Source: Pseudomonadota bacterium
Lineage (GTDB): Bacteria > Pseudomonadota > Alphaproteobacteria > Rhizobiales > Xanthobacteraceae
Assembly (NCBI GenBank): GCA_023432885.1
Contig: JAEZEU010000036.1
Coordinates: 1-12,596, forward strand
Direction: 5' to 3'
Length of the DNA: 12,596 nucleotides
Below, piece by piece: positions 1-5,603 of the stretch (its first letter is position 1; every line of letters begins with the position of its first letter). The translations under genes were made by a program, and so were the position numbers. A model generated the notes under the pieces. That model did no database searches and was not told where the DNA came from. It was given only the letters and a program-made list of their open reading frames with translations.

Positions 1-256
1 AATACGGACAGCGGGCAAAATCACCCGTTCGGAGCACCGCGAACGGGCGCGTCGTGCGACTTTCGTCCCGGTATGCCCGCCCTCGTGCGCGGGTTGCGAT
101 GGACGCTTGCTGCGTCAGCGCGGTGCAAACCGTGCGGACGAAAACGCTGCGGCGTACGGCGAAGTCGTGTGGTCCTGGCGCCGCGACCCTGGCGTCTATC
201 CCCGCCGGCCTGTGCTGGCAGGGCAACGGTGACAATAAAGGCCGTTCACCGGGGAG
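1..256. repeat. Left half of a dispersed Bradyrhizobium-type repeat, interrupted by the IS
   Basis: No gene is supported here. The conceptual translations of this stretch (for example RTAKSCGPGAATLAS at about 150-200) resemble the spurious hypothetical proteins often annotated from a dispersed repeat in Bradyrhizobium-type genomes; this is from memory. The repeat stops at position 256 and appears to resume at 1546, so the two parts would be one copy split by the insertion sequence. An inverted repeat, CCCGTTCG (24-31) with CGAACGGG (40-47), lies near the window start. The left limit of the repeat cannot be set because the window begins inside or near it. Confidence 0.55.
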
Positions 257-291
257 CAACTGTGTTTTGGTAGACCTGTGATCGGCCGGGC

Positions 292-339
292 TCAAGGCTG
301 GCGCTTCGCGCCACCGCCTCCAGCGGCTAACGGCCTTGA
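292..339. other. Three-way-junction-like structure in the right end of the IS
   Basis: Nested perfect stems are visible: outer TCAAGGC (292-298) with GCCTTGA (333-339), hairpin TGGCGC (299-304) with GCGCCA (308-313) around TTC, and hairpin CCGC (314-317) with GCGG (323-326). Together they fold as a compact three-way junction just downstream of the transposase stop codon, inside the element. It could help end or stabilise the transposase transcript, or be a DNA structure of the right end. There is no strong T-run to make it a standard terminator. Confidence 0.5.
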
Positions 340-359
340 CCCCGTCCGCTCACCGGTCT

Positions 360-1358
360 TCAGGCTGGGCATGCGCTCGGCGGAAGCCGAGCGGGATCGC
401 TCCCTTGGTGACGGGTGGCGTCCCATGTTTGGCGCCGTGCGATCATGGTGTTGAGGATGACGATGAGCTTGCGCATGCAGGCGGTGAGCGCAACCTTCGG
501 CGCCTTTCCCCTGGCGATCAGGCGGGCATAGAACGCCTTGAGCACGGGGTTATGCCGTGTCGCGGCTCCGAGACAGGCCATGTAGAAGAGATTACGGATC
601 TTGCGGCGGCCGCCCTTGATGTGGCGGCTGCCCCGCCGTTGGCCGCTATCGTCATCGTAAGGTGCCACCCCCAACAAGGCAGCGGCGACGTTGTCGCTGA
701 CCCGGCCCAGTTCCGGCATCGCCGCGATCAGCCCGGCGGACGTCGTCTTGCCAATCCCCGGCACGCTCTCGATGATCGCGGCGAGTTCGGCAAAATGCGC
801 CGTGGCCTTGACCAAGGCCGTGATCGCAGTCTCGAGCTTGGCGACTTCGAGGGCGATCTGCTTCAACATTCGGGCCTGCATCTTCTGCACGACGTCGGCC
901 GAGGAATGCTCGCCCCTGTTCTGCAGGCTGGTCTGCAGCTCGAGCAGGCGCTGACGCGCATTGACGATCTGTACCAGCTTCTCGCGTTCCGCATCAAAGG
1001 CCTGGCCCGGCGCGTCGGTGAAGGTCTCGGCGAACCAGGCGATCATCTCCGCATCGATCGCATCGTTCTTGGCGAGCCGCCCGGCCGATCGGGCGAAGCT
1101 GCGCACCCGCTTCGGGTCGACGATACAAAGTTCGATGCGGGCCTCACGCAGCGCCTTGGCCCAGTTCCGCTCGTAGCCGCCGGAAGCCTCCATGGCTGCC
1201 TTGCCGACCTTGTATTTGCGAAGCCAGCGGATCAATGCGCGCTGCCCTTCCGCGGTGCTCGGAAACGTCTGCCGTTGAGACAACGAGCGAATGCATCCAT
1301 CCACCTTGTCCTTGGCCACATCAATACCGACGACAATGACCTCATCTTGTGCCATCAT
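360..1358 (-). CDS. IS110-family transposase (DEDD and serine recombinase)
   Basis: This 332-residue enzyme catalyses RNA-guided excision and insertion of the element. The N-terminal RuvC-like DEDD domain shows D13 (GIDVAKDKVD), E57 (AMEASGGYE), and D99 with D102 (KNDAIDAEMIA). A helical middle part (about 115-195) follows. The C-terminal Tnp domain starts at SVPGIGKTTSAGLIA (198-212) and contains the DDDSG motif, whose S238 matches the expected catalytic serine, followed by RGSRHIKGGRRKIRNLFYMA. Spacing of D13/E57/D99/D102/S238 is close to IS621 as I recall it. The start is one of two adjacent ATG codons (1358 or 1355), preceded by AGGAAGGGAG. The frame stays open upstream to 1724, but that stretch is bridge RNA and host repeat and is not transposase-like. 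The ORF is intact. Its last 20 residues are not recognisably conserved. Confidence 0.93.
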   Translation of the reverse strand: MMAQDEVIVVGIDVAKDKVDGCIRSLSQRQTFPSTAEGQRALIRWLRKYKVGKAAMEASGGYERNWAKALREARIELCIVDPKRVRSFARSAGRLAKNDAIDAEMIAWFAETFTDAPGQAFDAEREKLVQIVNARQRLLELQTSLQNRGEHSSADVVQKMQARMLKQIALEVAKLETAITALVKATAHFAELAAIIESVPGIGKTTSAGLIAAMPELGRVSDNVAAALLGVAPYDDDSGQRRGSRHIKGGRRKIRNLFYMACLGAATRHNPVLKAFYARLIARGKAPKVALTACMRKLIVILNTMIARRQTWDATRHQGSDPARLPPSACPA

Positions 1359-1365
1359 CCACTCC

Positions 1366-1520
1366 CTTCCTTGCTCGGTTCGGGCTGCAAGCCCGTGCAA
1401 CTGTTCGGGTTGAGGAAGACACCGGATCTGTCCCTCGCTCCCCGACAGGCTCTCAGGGCCTTTGAGCGCGATCGGGCTCAGATCCAGCGACGGGCGGTTG
1501 GTCAGAACCGCCCGTTCGCA
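1366..1520 (-). ncRNA. Putative IS110 bridge RNA with readable target and donor guides
   Basis: The transcript would read towards the transposase. It begins with a 5' hairpin (1490-1499 paired with 1506-1515). A target-binding loop is closed by CAGATCC/GGATCTG (1479-1485 with 1424-1430). Its 5' side holds TCGCGCTC (1471-1464), matching the left flank TCGAGCTC at 7 of 8 positions. Its 3' side holds CGGGGAG (1444-1438), fully complementary to the right flank CTCCCCG. A donor loop closed by AGGAAG/CTTCCT (1413-1418 with 1366-1371) holds ACAGTTGC (1404-1397), identical to the element's right end plus core C (263-256). It also holds CAAG (1373-1370), complementary to core CT plus TG of the left end. 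A GC hairpin (1381-1395) sits inside the donor loop. Order and logic match the IS621 bridge RNA. Exact 5' and 3' ends are estimates, and the 3' part overlaps the transposase ribosome binding site. Confidence 0.78.
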
Positions 1521-1545
1521 CATTCTGGCAAATTTTGCGGACACA

Positions 1546-1760
1546 AGAGCTCGAAGTAAGCCGTAAAGCCATTGCGCGGGGAAAGCCGGGCTGTCCCGGC
1601 TGTACCTGTGGTTCAACCCGTGTGCACTTTTGCTACCGGACTTTCGCACACGGGACTGCGGGCGCAGTCGGCGCCCGGCTTTCCCTGCGCCCTCTCGATG
1701 GAGAGAGGGACAATGAGATGGCACAGCCCGGGAAAATCAGTCCGCGGGAATGAGAACACT
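1546..1760. repeat. Right half of the dispersed repeat interrupted by the IS
   Basis: The plus-strand reading SRKAIARGKPGCPG (from about 1559) and the minus-strand reading AFPAQWLYGLLRAL (about 1575-1540) resemble phantom proteins that recur in Bradyrhizobium-type genomes, so this is treated as dispersed repeat rather than gene. It would continue directly from the half ending at 256. It reaches at least to about 1720-1760; the right limit is not sharp. From 1359 to 2001 (643 nt) I see only bridge RNA, this repeat and the next repeat, with no coding gene. Confidence 0.55.
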
Positions 1761-1780
1761 TGCGCGCAACAAATTTCACT

Positions 1781-1945
1781 GTCGTCCCGGGCAAGCGAGC
1801 AAAGCGCCTGTCCGCCGAACCTCGACGAGCGAAGGCGGAAGCGCGACGCGGGACCCATAGGATCTGGTCTTGCTCGGGCTGGAGCTAGAACCCGTTCCAA
1901 CAACAACGCCCTGTGGTTATGGGTCCCGGCCTGCGCCGGGACGAC
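1781..1945. repeat. Palindromic intergenic repeat (GTCGTCCCGG family)
   Basis: Outer inverted arms are GTCGTCCCGG (1781-1790) and CCGGGACGAC (1936-1945). Inner arms are GGGACCCATA (1850-1859) and TATGGGTCCC (1918-1927). The right part alone, TCCCGGCCTGCGCCGGGA, forms a compact hairpin (1924-1941). This looks like the common 'cgtcccggc...gccgggacgac' intergenic repeat of Bradyrhizobium and relatives. It sits just downstream of the minus-strand gene ending at 2002, so it could serve as a transcript 3' structure. The 1791-1849 interior holds a second, less perfect unit. Confidence 0.65.
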
Positions 1946-2001
1946 AGCTCTTGCGGGGCAGGCTGCGTTGCCAACTCACGATCGGCCATCGCGGAACGCC
2001 G

Positions 2002-2544
2002 TCACTTCTGCATCGACTTCGGCAGCATGGCCTTGAGCTTGTCGAGGTCGCCGACGTTCATCTTGATGCCGCCGGGCATCACGATGTCGCCCGGCTTCTG
2101 GTCGGCCTTGCAGGGCCCGAGCCATTTCGCCTCGATGGTGGTCGTGGCCTCGCGCGGCACGCCGGACGGCGCGCCCTCGGTGAGCGAGACCGCCTTCACG
2201 GTGTAGGCGGAATTGAAGTCGCCGGTGATCTCGACGCGCGAGGTGATGGTGAGGCCGGTGACGCTGCAGACGGAATCGGTGACGTAGCCGGTCGCGGTCT
2301 TCTCGGTGTCCTGCCTGGAGCAGGTTTCCTTGCCCGGGATCAGCGCGGTGCGCATTTGCTTGTCGGTGGAGGCGTCGGTGCAATGCTGCATGGTCATTTC
2401 GGGCATCGAGCCGCCGGTGCGCGCCATCTTCATTTCCCAGAGGCCCGCCTTGCGCAGCGGCAGCTCCAGCGCCTGCGCGGCGGGCGCTGGCGGCAGCGCC
2501 AGTACGCCGAGCATGAAGACGGGTGCGAGAAGCTGTCGCGTCAT
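2002..2544 (-). CDS. DUF3617 domain-containing exported protein
   Basis: This 180-residue protein has an N-terminal signal peptide (hydrophobic 5-22, likely cut after AQA at 23-25), so a periplasmic location is expected. The mature part fits the DUF3617 pattern: an early GLWEMKM strand (34-40), then spaced cysteines C55 (MQHCTD), C75 (ETCSRQD), C93 (SVCSVTG) and C145 (GPCKAD), which could form two disulfides, with beta-strand stretches such as TSRVEITGDFNSAYTVKAVS. The family has no established biochemical function. The start is supported by GGAG eight bases upstream of ATG. It lies 36 nt downstream of the small exported-protein gene on the same strand, so the two probably share a transcript. 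Confidence 0.85.
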   Translation of the reverse strand: MTRQLLAPVFMLGVLALPPAPAAQALELPLRKAGLWEMKMARTGGSMPEMTMQHCTDASTDKQMRTALIPGKETCSRQDTEKTATGYVTDSVCSVTGLTITSRVEITGDFNSAYTVKAVSLTEGAPSGVPREATTTIEAKWLGPCKADQKPGDIVMPGGIKMNVGDLDKLKAMLPKSMQK

Positions 2545-2580
2545 GCGCCGCGCTCCAGTCTGTCGGTGACGGAAATGGAG

Positions 2581-2871
2581 CTAGTACTTGGTGACCAGCG
2601 GCCGCTCGCGGGCGCCCCAAGGCACCCAGCGGCAGGCGAAGGAGATGTAGCCGCCCGGCTGGCGCTGGATCGCGAGGAACTTCACCACCTTGCCGTAATA
2701 GGCGCAATGATCGACCGCCAGCTGGCGGGCGTCCTGCTGCTGGGCCAGCGTGAAGGCGATGATGCCGCCGGTGTCGTTGCCCTTGAAGGGCGGCACCCAG
2801 TCGGCCCGCGCCGGCGCGGCGGCCAGCATTCCGCAGATCACAACCAGGCCGGCGGCCACAACATTTCGCAT
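2581..2871 (-). CDS. Small exported protein of unknown function
   Basis: I do not recognise a named family. The product is 96 residues with a clear signal peptide (hydrophobic 4-20, likely cleavage after ARA at 21-23). The mature part is about 73 residues, starting DWVPPFKGNDTGG. It has two cysteines, C56 (LAVDHCAYYGK) and C80 (ISFACRWVPW), which could form one disulfide, and a cluster of aromatics. The start at 2871 is chosen over the in-frame ATG at 2883 because GGAG lies six bases before it. It is the first gene of a probable two-gene minus-strand unit with the DUF3617 gene. It is divergent from the gene at 3037, and a large palindrome lies between them. Confidence 0.75.
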   Translation of the reverse strand: MRNVVAAGLVVICGMLAAAPARADWVPPFKGNDTGGIIAFTLAQQQDARQLAVDHCAYYGKVVKFLAIQRQPGGYISFACRWVPWGARERPLVTKY

Positions 2872-2919
2872 CGGCGACTCCATTCTCGTGGGCGCACCTT
2901 AGAGCGCCTTGCCAGCGCT

Positions 2920-2958
2920 GAAAAGAACGCCACGGCCGCGCCGTGGCGAACTCTTTTC
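2920..2958. other. Long GC-rich palindrome in the divergent intergenic region
   Basis: GAAAAGA (2920-2926) pairs with TCTTTTC (2952-2958), and CGCCACGGC (2928-2936) pairs perfectly with GCCGTGGCG (2940-2948) around a three-base loop. One side has one unpaired base and the other has three. The A-run, GC stem and T-run resemble a bidirectional intrinsic terminator, yet it lies between two divergent start codons (2871 minus and 3037 plus), where no transcript is expected to end. It may be an attenuator, an operator or a small mobile palindrome. The rest of 2872-3036 shows no convincing promoter, although a TTGACC hexamer occurs at 2978-2983. Confidence 0.6.
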
Positions 2959-3036
2959 ATGTGTTGCCGTGCTGCACTTGACCTCGTTCCGCCTTCGCGG
3001 CACCGTCCGGCCGATCGGGCTTTGAAGCGGATTCCC

Positions 3037-3504
3037 ATGCGCCAGTTGTTGAAATCCTCACGGAAATGCGGCCTTGCCGCGGTGCTCGGCGCCCTGCTCG
3101 GCCTCGGCGCATTCGGTGAGGCCCGCGCCGCCAACCCGCTGGAGCTGAATTTCTGGCTCAGCGGTCCGAAGTATGACGGCCGGCTCAAGCCCTGCGAAGC
3201 GGCGCTGCCGGGCATCGCCTCGATGTTCCAGGAGAAGGAAAGCACCTACTGGAACTCCCCCCTGGTGATCACGGGCTACAGCAACATCCACGAGATCGCC
3301 TACCGGCCCTGGCAGTCCGACAACATCCCGCGCCGCTATTGCGCGGGCCGCGCCATGATCTCCGACGGCAAGATGCGTGAGGTGTATTTCTCGATCATCG
3401 AGGACGGCGCCTTCGCCGGCATGGGCCAGGGCGTCGAATTCTGCGTCGTCGGCCTCGACCGCAACTGGGCCTTCAATCCGGCCTGCAAGGCGGCCAAGCC
3501 CTGA
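3037..3504 (+). CDS. Exported protein of unknown function (conserved in Bradyrhizobium-type genomes)
   Basis: The product is 155 residues with a signal peptide (KR-rich start, hydrophobic 12-26, likely cleavage after ARA at 29-31). The mature protein begins ANPLELNFWLSGPKYDG and carries C53, C102 (RRYCAGRA), C136 (EFCVVGLDRNW) and C150 (FNPAC), enough for two disulfides. I recall similar hypothetical proteins in this bacterial group but know no function. The reading frame is open far upstream (to about 1870), but that part is antisense to the two minus-strand genes. The ATG at 3037 is the first start that gives a signal peptide. A GC hairpin (CCCCG/CGGGG, 3510-3525) follows the stop codon, without a T-run. 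Confidence 0.8.
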   Translation: MRQLLKSSRKCGLAAVLGALLGLGAFGEARAANPLELNFWLSGPKYDGRLKPCEAALPGIASMFQEKESTYWNSPLVITGYSNIHEIAYRPWQSDNIPRRYCAGRAMISDGKMREVYFSIIEDGAFAGMGQGVEFCVVGLDRNWAFNPACKAAKP

Positions 3505-3548
3505 CGTGACCCCGGCGCGGCGGGGCAGACGCGCGTAACCTGAGATTT

Positions 3549-3563
3549 GTTCTTGAAATGTTC
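3549..3563. promoter_or_regulatory. Perfect LexA (SOS) box GTTC-N7-GTTC upstream of RNase T2
   Basis: GTTC (3549-3552), seven bases (TTGAAAT) and GTTC (3560-3563) match the alphaproteobacterial LexA consensus exactly, with T-rich edges as in known boxes. It lies 43 nt upstream of the RNase T2 start codon. A plausible promoter overlaps it: -35-like TTGAAA (3553-3558) inside the spacer and a weak -10-like TAGGCT (3575-3580). LexA bound here would cover the -35 element. Eight fixed bases can occur by chance, so the case rests on position and promoter overlap. Confidence 0.6.
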
Positions 3564-3606
3564 TCACGCTCTGCTAGGCTCCGCGCCGGTCCGGTGTGAG
3601 GCGGTG

Positions 3607-4302
3607 ATGGTCCATTCCTTTTCGATGCTGGCTCGGCGGCTCTTTCTTTCCCTCCTGTTCCTGCTCGGCCCGGCCTTGCTGGTCCCGGCGCAGGCGCAGG
3701 ACGCCCGCCAGAACGCCTCGGGCGCGTTCGATTTCTATGTGCTGGCGCTGTCCTGGTCGCCCTCTTATTGCGAGGCGGCGGCCGAGCGCGGCAATGCGCA
3801 CCGCTCGCGCGCGCAATGCGGCGAGCGGCCGTTCTCCTTCGTCGTGCACGGACTGTGGCCGCAATACGACCGCGGCTTTCCCGAATATTGCCAGCGACCT
3901 GCCCCGCGGCTGGACCGCCGTCTCATGGCCTCCATGCTCGACCTGATGCCGGCGCCGGGCCTGGTCTACAGCCAGTGGGACAAGCACGGCACCTGCTCCG
4001 GGCTGGGCGCGCGGGCCTATTTCGAGACGGTCCGCAAGGCGCGTGCCGCCGTGAAGATCCCGGAAGACCTGCTGCAGCTGGCCGCGCCGAAGACGATCTC
4101 GCCGGAGGCGCTGGAAGCCGATTTCATCAAGGCCAATCCGGGCCTGACCCCGGCCGCGATCTCGGTGACCTGCGATCACCGGCGGCTGTCCGAAGTGCGC
4201 ATCTGCATGAACAAGGACCTGCAGTTCCGCCCCTGCGAGGAGAACGAGCGCCGCGCCTGCCGCCGCGACCAGCTGCTGATGCCCCCGGTGCGCGGGGGAT
4301 GA
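3607..4302 (+). CDS. Secreted ribonuclease T2 family protein
   Basis: RNase T2 enzymes cleave single-stranded RNA through a 2',3'-cyclic phosphate; an exported one acts in the periplasm or outside the cell. The 231-residue product has a signal peptide (hydrophobic 12-28, likely cleavage after AQA at 28-30). CAS-1 is FVVHGLWPQY (78-87, catalytic H81). CAS-2 is SQWDKHGTC (122-130, K126 and H127). At the position of the usual catalytic glutamate of CAS-2 there is Q123. Several cysteines (C55, C71, C95, C130 and others) suggest disulfides. The start is ATG 3607, with GAGG five bases before it; a TTG at 3547 in frame has no such site and falls in the LexA box. The gene is preceded by a LexA box and followed by a cloverleaf repeat. 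Confidence 0.92.
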   Translation: MVHSFSMLARRLFLSLLFLLGPALLVPAQAQDARQNASGAFDFYVLALSWSPSYCEAAAERGNAHRSRAQCGERPFSFVVHGLWPQYDRGFPEYCQRPAPRLDRRLMASMLDLMPAPGLVYSQWDKHGTCSGLGARAYFETVRKARAAVKIPEDLLQLAAPKTISPEALEADFIKANPGLTPAAISVTCDHRRLSEVRICMNKDLQFRPCEENERRACRRDQLLMPPVRGG

Positions 4303-4348
4303 GGTGCGCCGGGACGCAATCTTTCCGCATGCCTCCATTCCCAATGCC

Positions 4349-4427
4349 GTCATTCCGGGGCGCACGAAGTGCGAACCCGGAATCTCCAGATTTCCGGGTT
4401 CGATGCTGGCGCATCGCCCGGAATGAC
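4349..4427. repeat. Cloverleaf-like palindromic repeat (GTCATTCCGGG family)
   Basis: Outer arms GTCATTCCGGG (4349-4359) and CCCGGAATGAC (4417-4427) enclose three consecutive perfect hairpins: CGCAC/GTGCG (4361-4373), GAACCCGGAA/TTCCGGGTTC (4373-4382 with 4392-4401) and GATGC/GCATC (4402-4415). I recognise this as the abundant 'cattccgggg...ccccggaatg' intergenic repeat of Bradyrhizobium and Rhodopseudomonas. It fills most of the 163-nt gap between RNase T2 and rlmJ, where it could act as a 3' stabiliser or terminator. It is unrelated in sequence to the repeat split by the IS. Confidence 0.8.
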
Positions 4428-4465
4428 AGTGGTGACTTTCCGCGCGATGGCGTAACCCCGTCCGC

Positions 4466-5326
4466 ATGAACTACCGCCACGCCTTCCACGCCGGCAGTTT
4501 CACCGATGTCCTCAAGCACATCGTGCTGACGCGCATGCTGCTTTATTTGCAGGAAAAGCCCGCCGCCTTCCGCGTCATCGACACCCATGCCGGCGGCGGC
4601 CTCTACGACCTCACGGCCAAGGAGGCGCAGCGCAGCGGCGAATGGAAGAGCGGCATCGCGCGCATCATGCAGGCGCGCTTCTCGGACAAGGCGCTGCCGC
4701 TGGTGCTGCCCTATCTCGATATCGTGCGCGCCTTCAACAGCGGCGCCGAGCTGAAGGCCTATCCGGGTTCGCCCCTGATCGCCCGGGCGTTATTGCGGCC
4801 GCAGGACCGGCTGACCGCCTGCGAGCTCGAGCCCACCGCGCGCAAGGCGCTGATCGACGCGCTGCGCCGCGACACCCAGGCGCGGGTGGTCGATCTCGAC
4901 GGCTGGATGGCGCTCTCCGCCTTCGTTCCGCCGAAGGAACGCCGCGGTCTTGTCCTGATCGACCCGCCCTTCGAGGCCAAGGACGAGTTCGAGCAACTGG
5001 CAAGCGGCTTCCGCGCCGCCTTCCAGAAATGGCCGACCGGCAGCTATCTGCTCTGGTATCCCGTCAAGAGCCGCCGCGCCGCCGACACGCTGGCGCGCGA
5101 AGTGGCCGGGGCGGCCGCGGGCGCAAGGCCCGCCGGCAAGTGCCTGCGGCTGGAATTTTCCGTCGCCCCGCAGGAGGCCGGCGGCCCGCTGACCTCCACC
5201 GGTCTCTTGATGGTCAACCCGCCCTGGACGTTGCAGGGGGAGCTCAAGACCCTTCTGCCGGAGCTGGAGAAACCGCTCGGCCAGGGCGGCGCGGCCCGCT
5301 TCCGCCTGGAGGCGCCCAAGCCGTGA
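4466..5326 (+). CDS. rlmJ: 23S rRNA (adenine-N6)-methyltransferase RlmJ
   Basis: RlmJ methylates A2030 (E. coli numbering) of 23S rRNA with S-adenosylmethionine. The 286-residue length fits the family (about 280). The diagnostic N-terminus MNYRHAFHAGSFTDVLKH is present, followed by the SAM-site region VIDTHAGGGLYDL (37-49), an ACELEP stretch (118-123) and the catalytic motif LIDPPFE (164-170, D166), where many homologues have DPPY. Its start codon has no obvious Shine-Dalgarno sequence. A 12-bp tandem repeat spans its stop codon. It stands alone between the cloverleaf repeat and the cold-shock gene leader. Confidence 0.95.
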   Translation: MNYRHAFHAGSFTDVLKHIVLTRMLLYLQEKPAAFRVIDTHAGGGLYDLTAKEAQRSGEWKSGIARIMQARFSDKALPLVLPYLDIVRAFNSGAELKAYPGSPLIARALLRPQDRLTACELEPTARKALIDALRRDTQARVVDLDGWMALSAFVPPKERRGLVLIDPPFEAKDEFEQLASGFRAAFQKWPTGSYLLWYPVKSRRAADTLAREVAGAAAGARPAGKCLRLEFSVAPQEAGGPLTSTGLLMVNPPWTLQGELKTLLPELEKPLGQGGAARFRLEAPKP

Positions 5327-5353
5327 TGCAAGCCGTGATGCAAAGCCGTGAAG
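5317..5353 (+). repeat. 12-bp tandem repeat across the rlmJ stop codon
   Basis: CAAGCCGTGATG occurs twice head to tail (5317-5328, 5329-5340), and a third imperfect unit CAAAGCCGTGAAG follows (5341-5353). The first unit encodes the last residues and the TGA stop of rlmJ, and the second has another in-frame TGA. This looks like a local slippage duplication. Confidence 0.75.
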
Positions 5354-5394
5354 AAGCCCGCACCTAATCCATCATAGTCATAGGCAACCTGCCG

Positions 5395-5420
5395 GGAACC
5401 GTATTATGCTCGGAGCTGTT
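5395..5420 (+). promoter_or_regulatory. Candidate EcfG-type (general stress) promoter of the cold-shock gene
   Basis: GGAAC (5395-5399), exactly 17 bases, then TGTT (5417-5420) is one mismatch from the alphaproteobacterial EcfG consensus GGAAC-N16/17-CGTT. Transcription from it would give a leader of about 175 nt before the cold-shock gene. Between 5421 and 5603 there is no gene. It contains a possible hairpin AGAACG (5477-5482) with CGTTCT (5509-5514). A competing sigma-70-like -10, TATTAT (5402-5407), lies inside the same stretch but lacks a good -35. Confidence 0.4.
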
Positions 5421-5603
5421 TGGACTGGCTTTACGTTCCGCTTCCGCGAATGGTTGCGGCGGAGTGACAAGGCCTAAGAACGACCAGGCGGGGCGCGGCT
5501 TTTCTTTGCGTTCTGTCAAGGTGGCCATGCTTTCCGGCAGCGAATGTCCGGTCGGCCGAGCGCGAAGTGCGCATCCGGCAAAGCAGACGGGGGAGGTTTC
5601 CCG

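Larger units (their letters stand above)
257..1545 (-). mobile_element. Complete IS110-family insertion sequence with CT core
   Basis: The element carries one IS110-type transposase on the minus strand, with about 187 nt upstream (left end) and 103 nt downstream (right end). The ends are inferred from the interrupted host repeat. The left flank ends in CGGGGAG (250-256) and the right flank starts AGAGCTCGAAG (1546-1556). Removing 1289 bp plus one AG copy restores CGGGGAGAGCTCGAAG, which fits the repeat as I remember it. The dinucleotide AG (CT on the transposase strand) is present at both junctions (255-256 and 1546-1547), as expected for the recombination core of this family. There are no long terminal inverted repeats and no longer target duplication, which is also usual for IS110. 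The long upstream non-coding end places it in the IS110 subgroup rather than IS1111. The open reading frame and both ends are intact, so it may be active. Confidence 0.85.

Noticed and set aside
54..281. Short ORFs in the first 300 bases as genes
   Set aside because: They match the kind of spurious protein predicted from dispersed repeats, and the longest runs into the IS end.
336..1559. 407-codon plus-strand ORF across the IS
   Set aside because: It is antisense to the transposase, has no recognisable domain, and is explained by high GC on the opposite strand.
1359..1724. N-terminal extension of the transposase frame to 454 residues
   Set aside because: The added part translates the bridge RNA region and host repeat; the IS110 domain starts at the ATG at 1358 with a good ribosome site.
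1870..3036. First 389 codons of a 544-codon plus-strand ORF
   Set aside because: They run antisense to the DUF3617 gene and the small exported-protein gene; only the last 155 codons look like a real protein with a signal peptide.
3574..4467. 297-codon minus-strand ORF opposite RNase T2
   Set aside because: It is antisense to a clear RNase T2 gene; its composition is typical of a GC-rich shadow frame.
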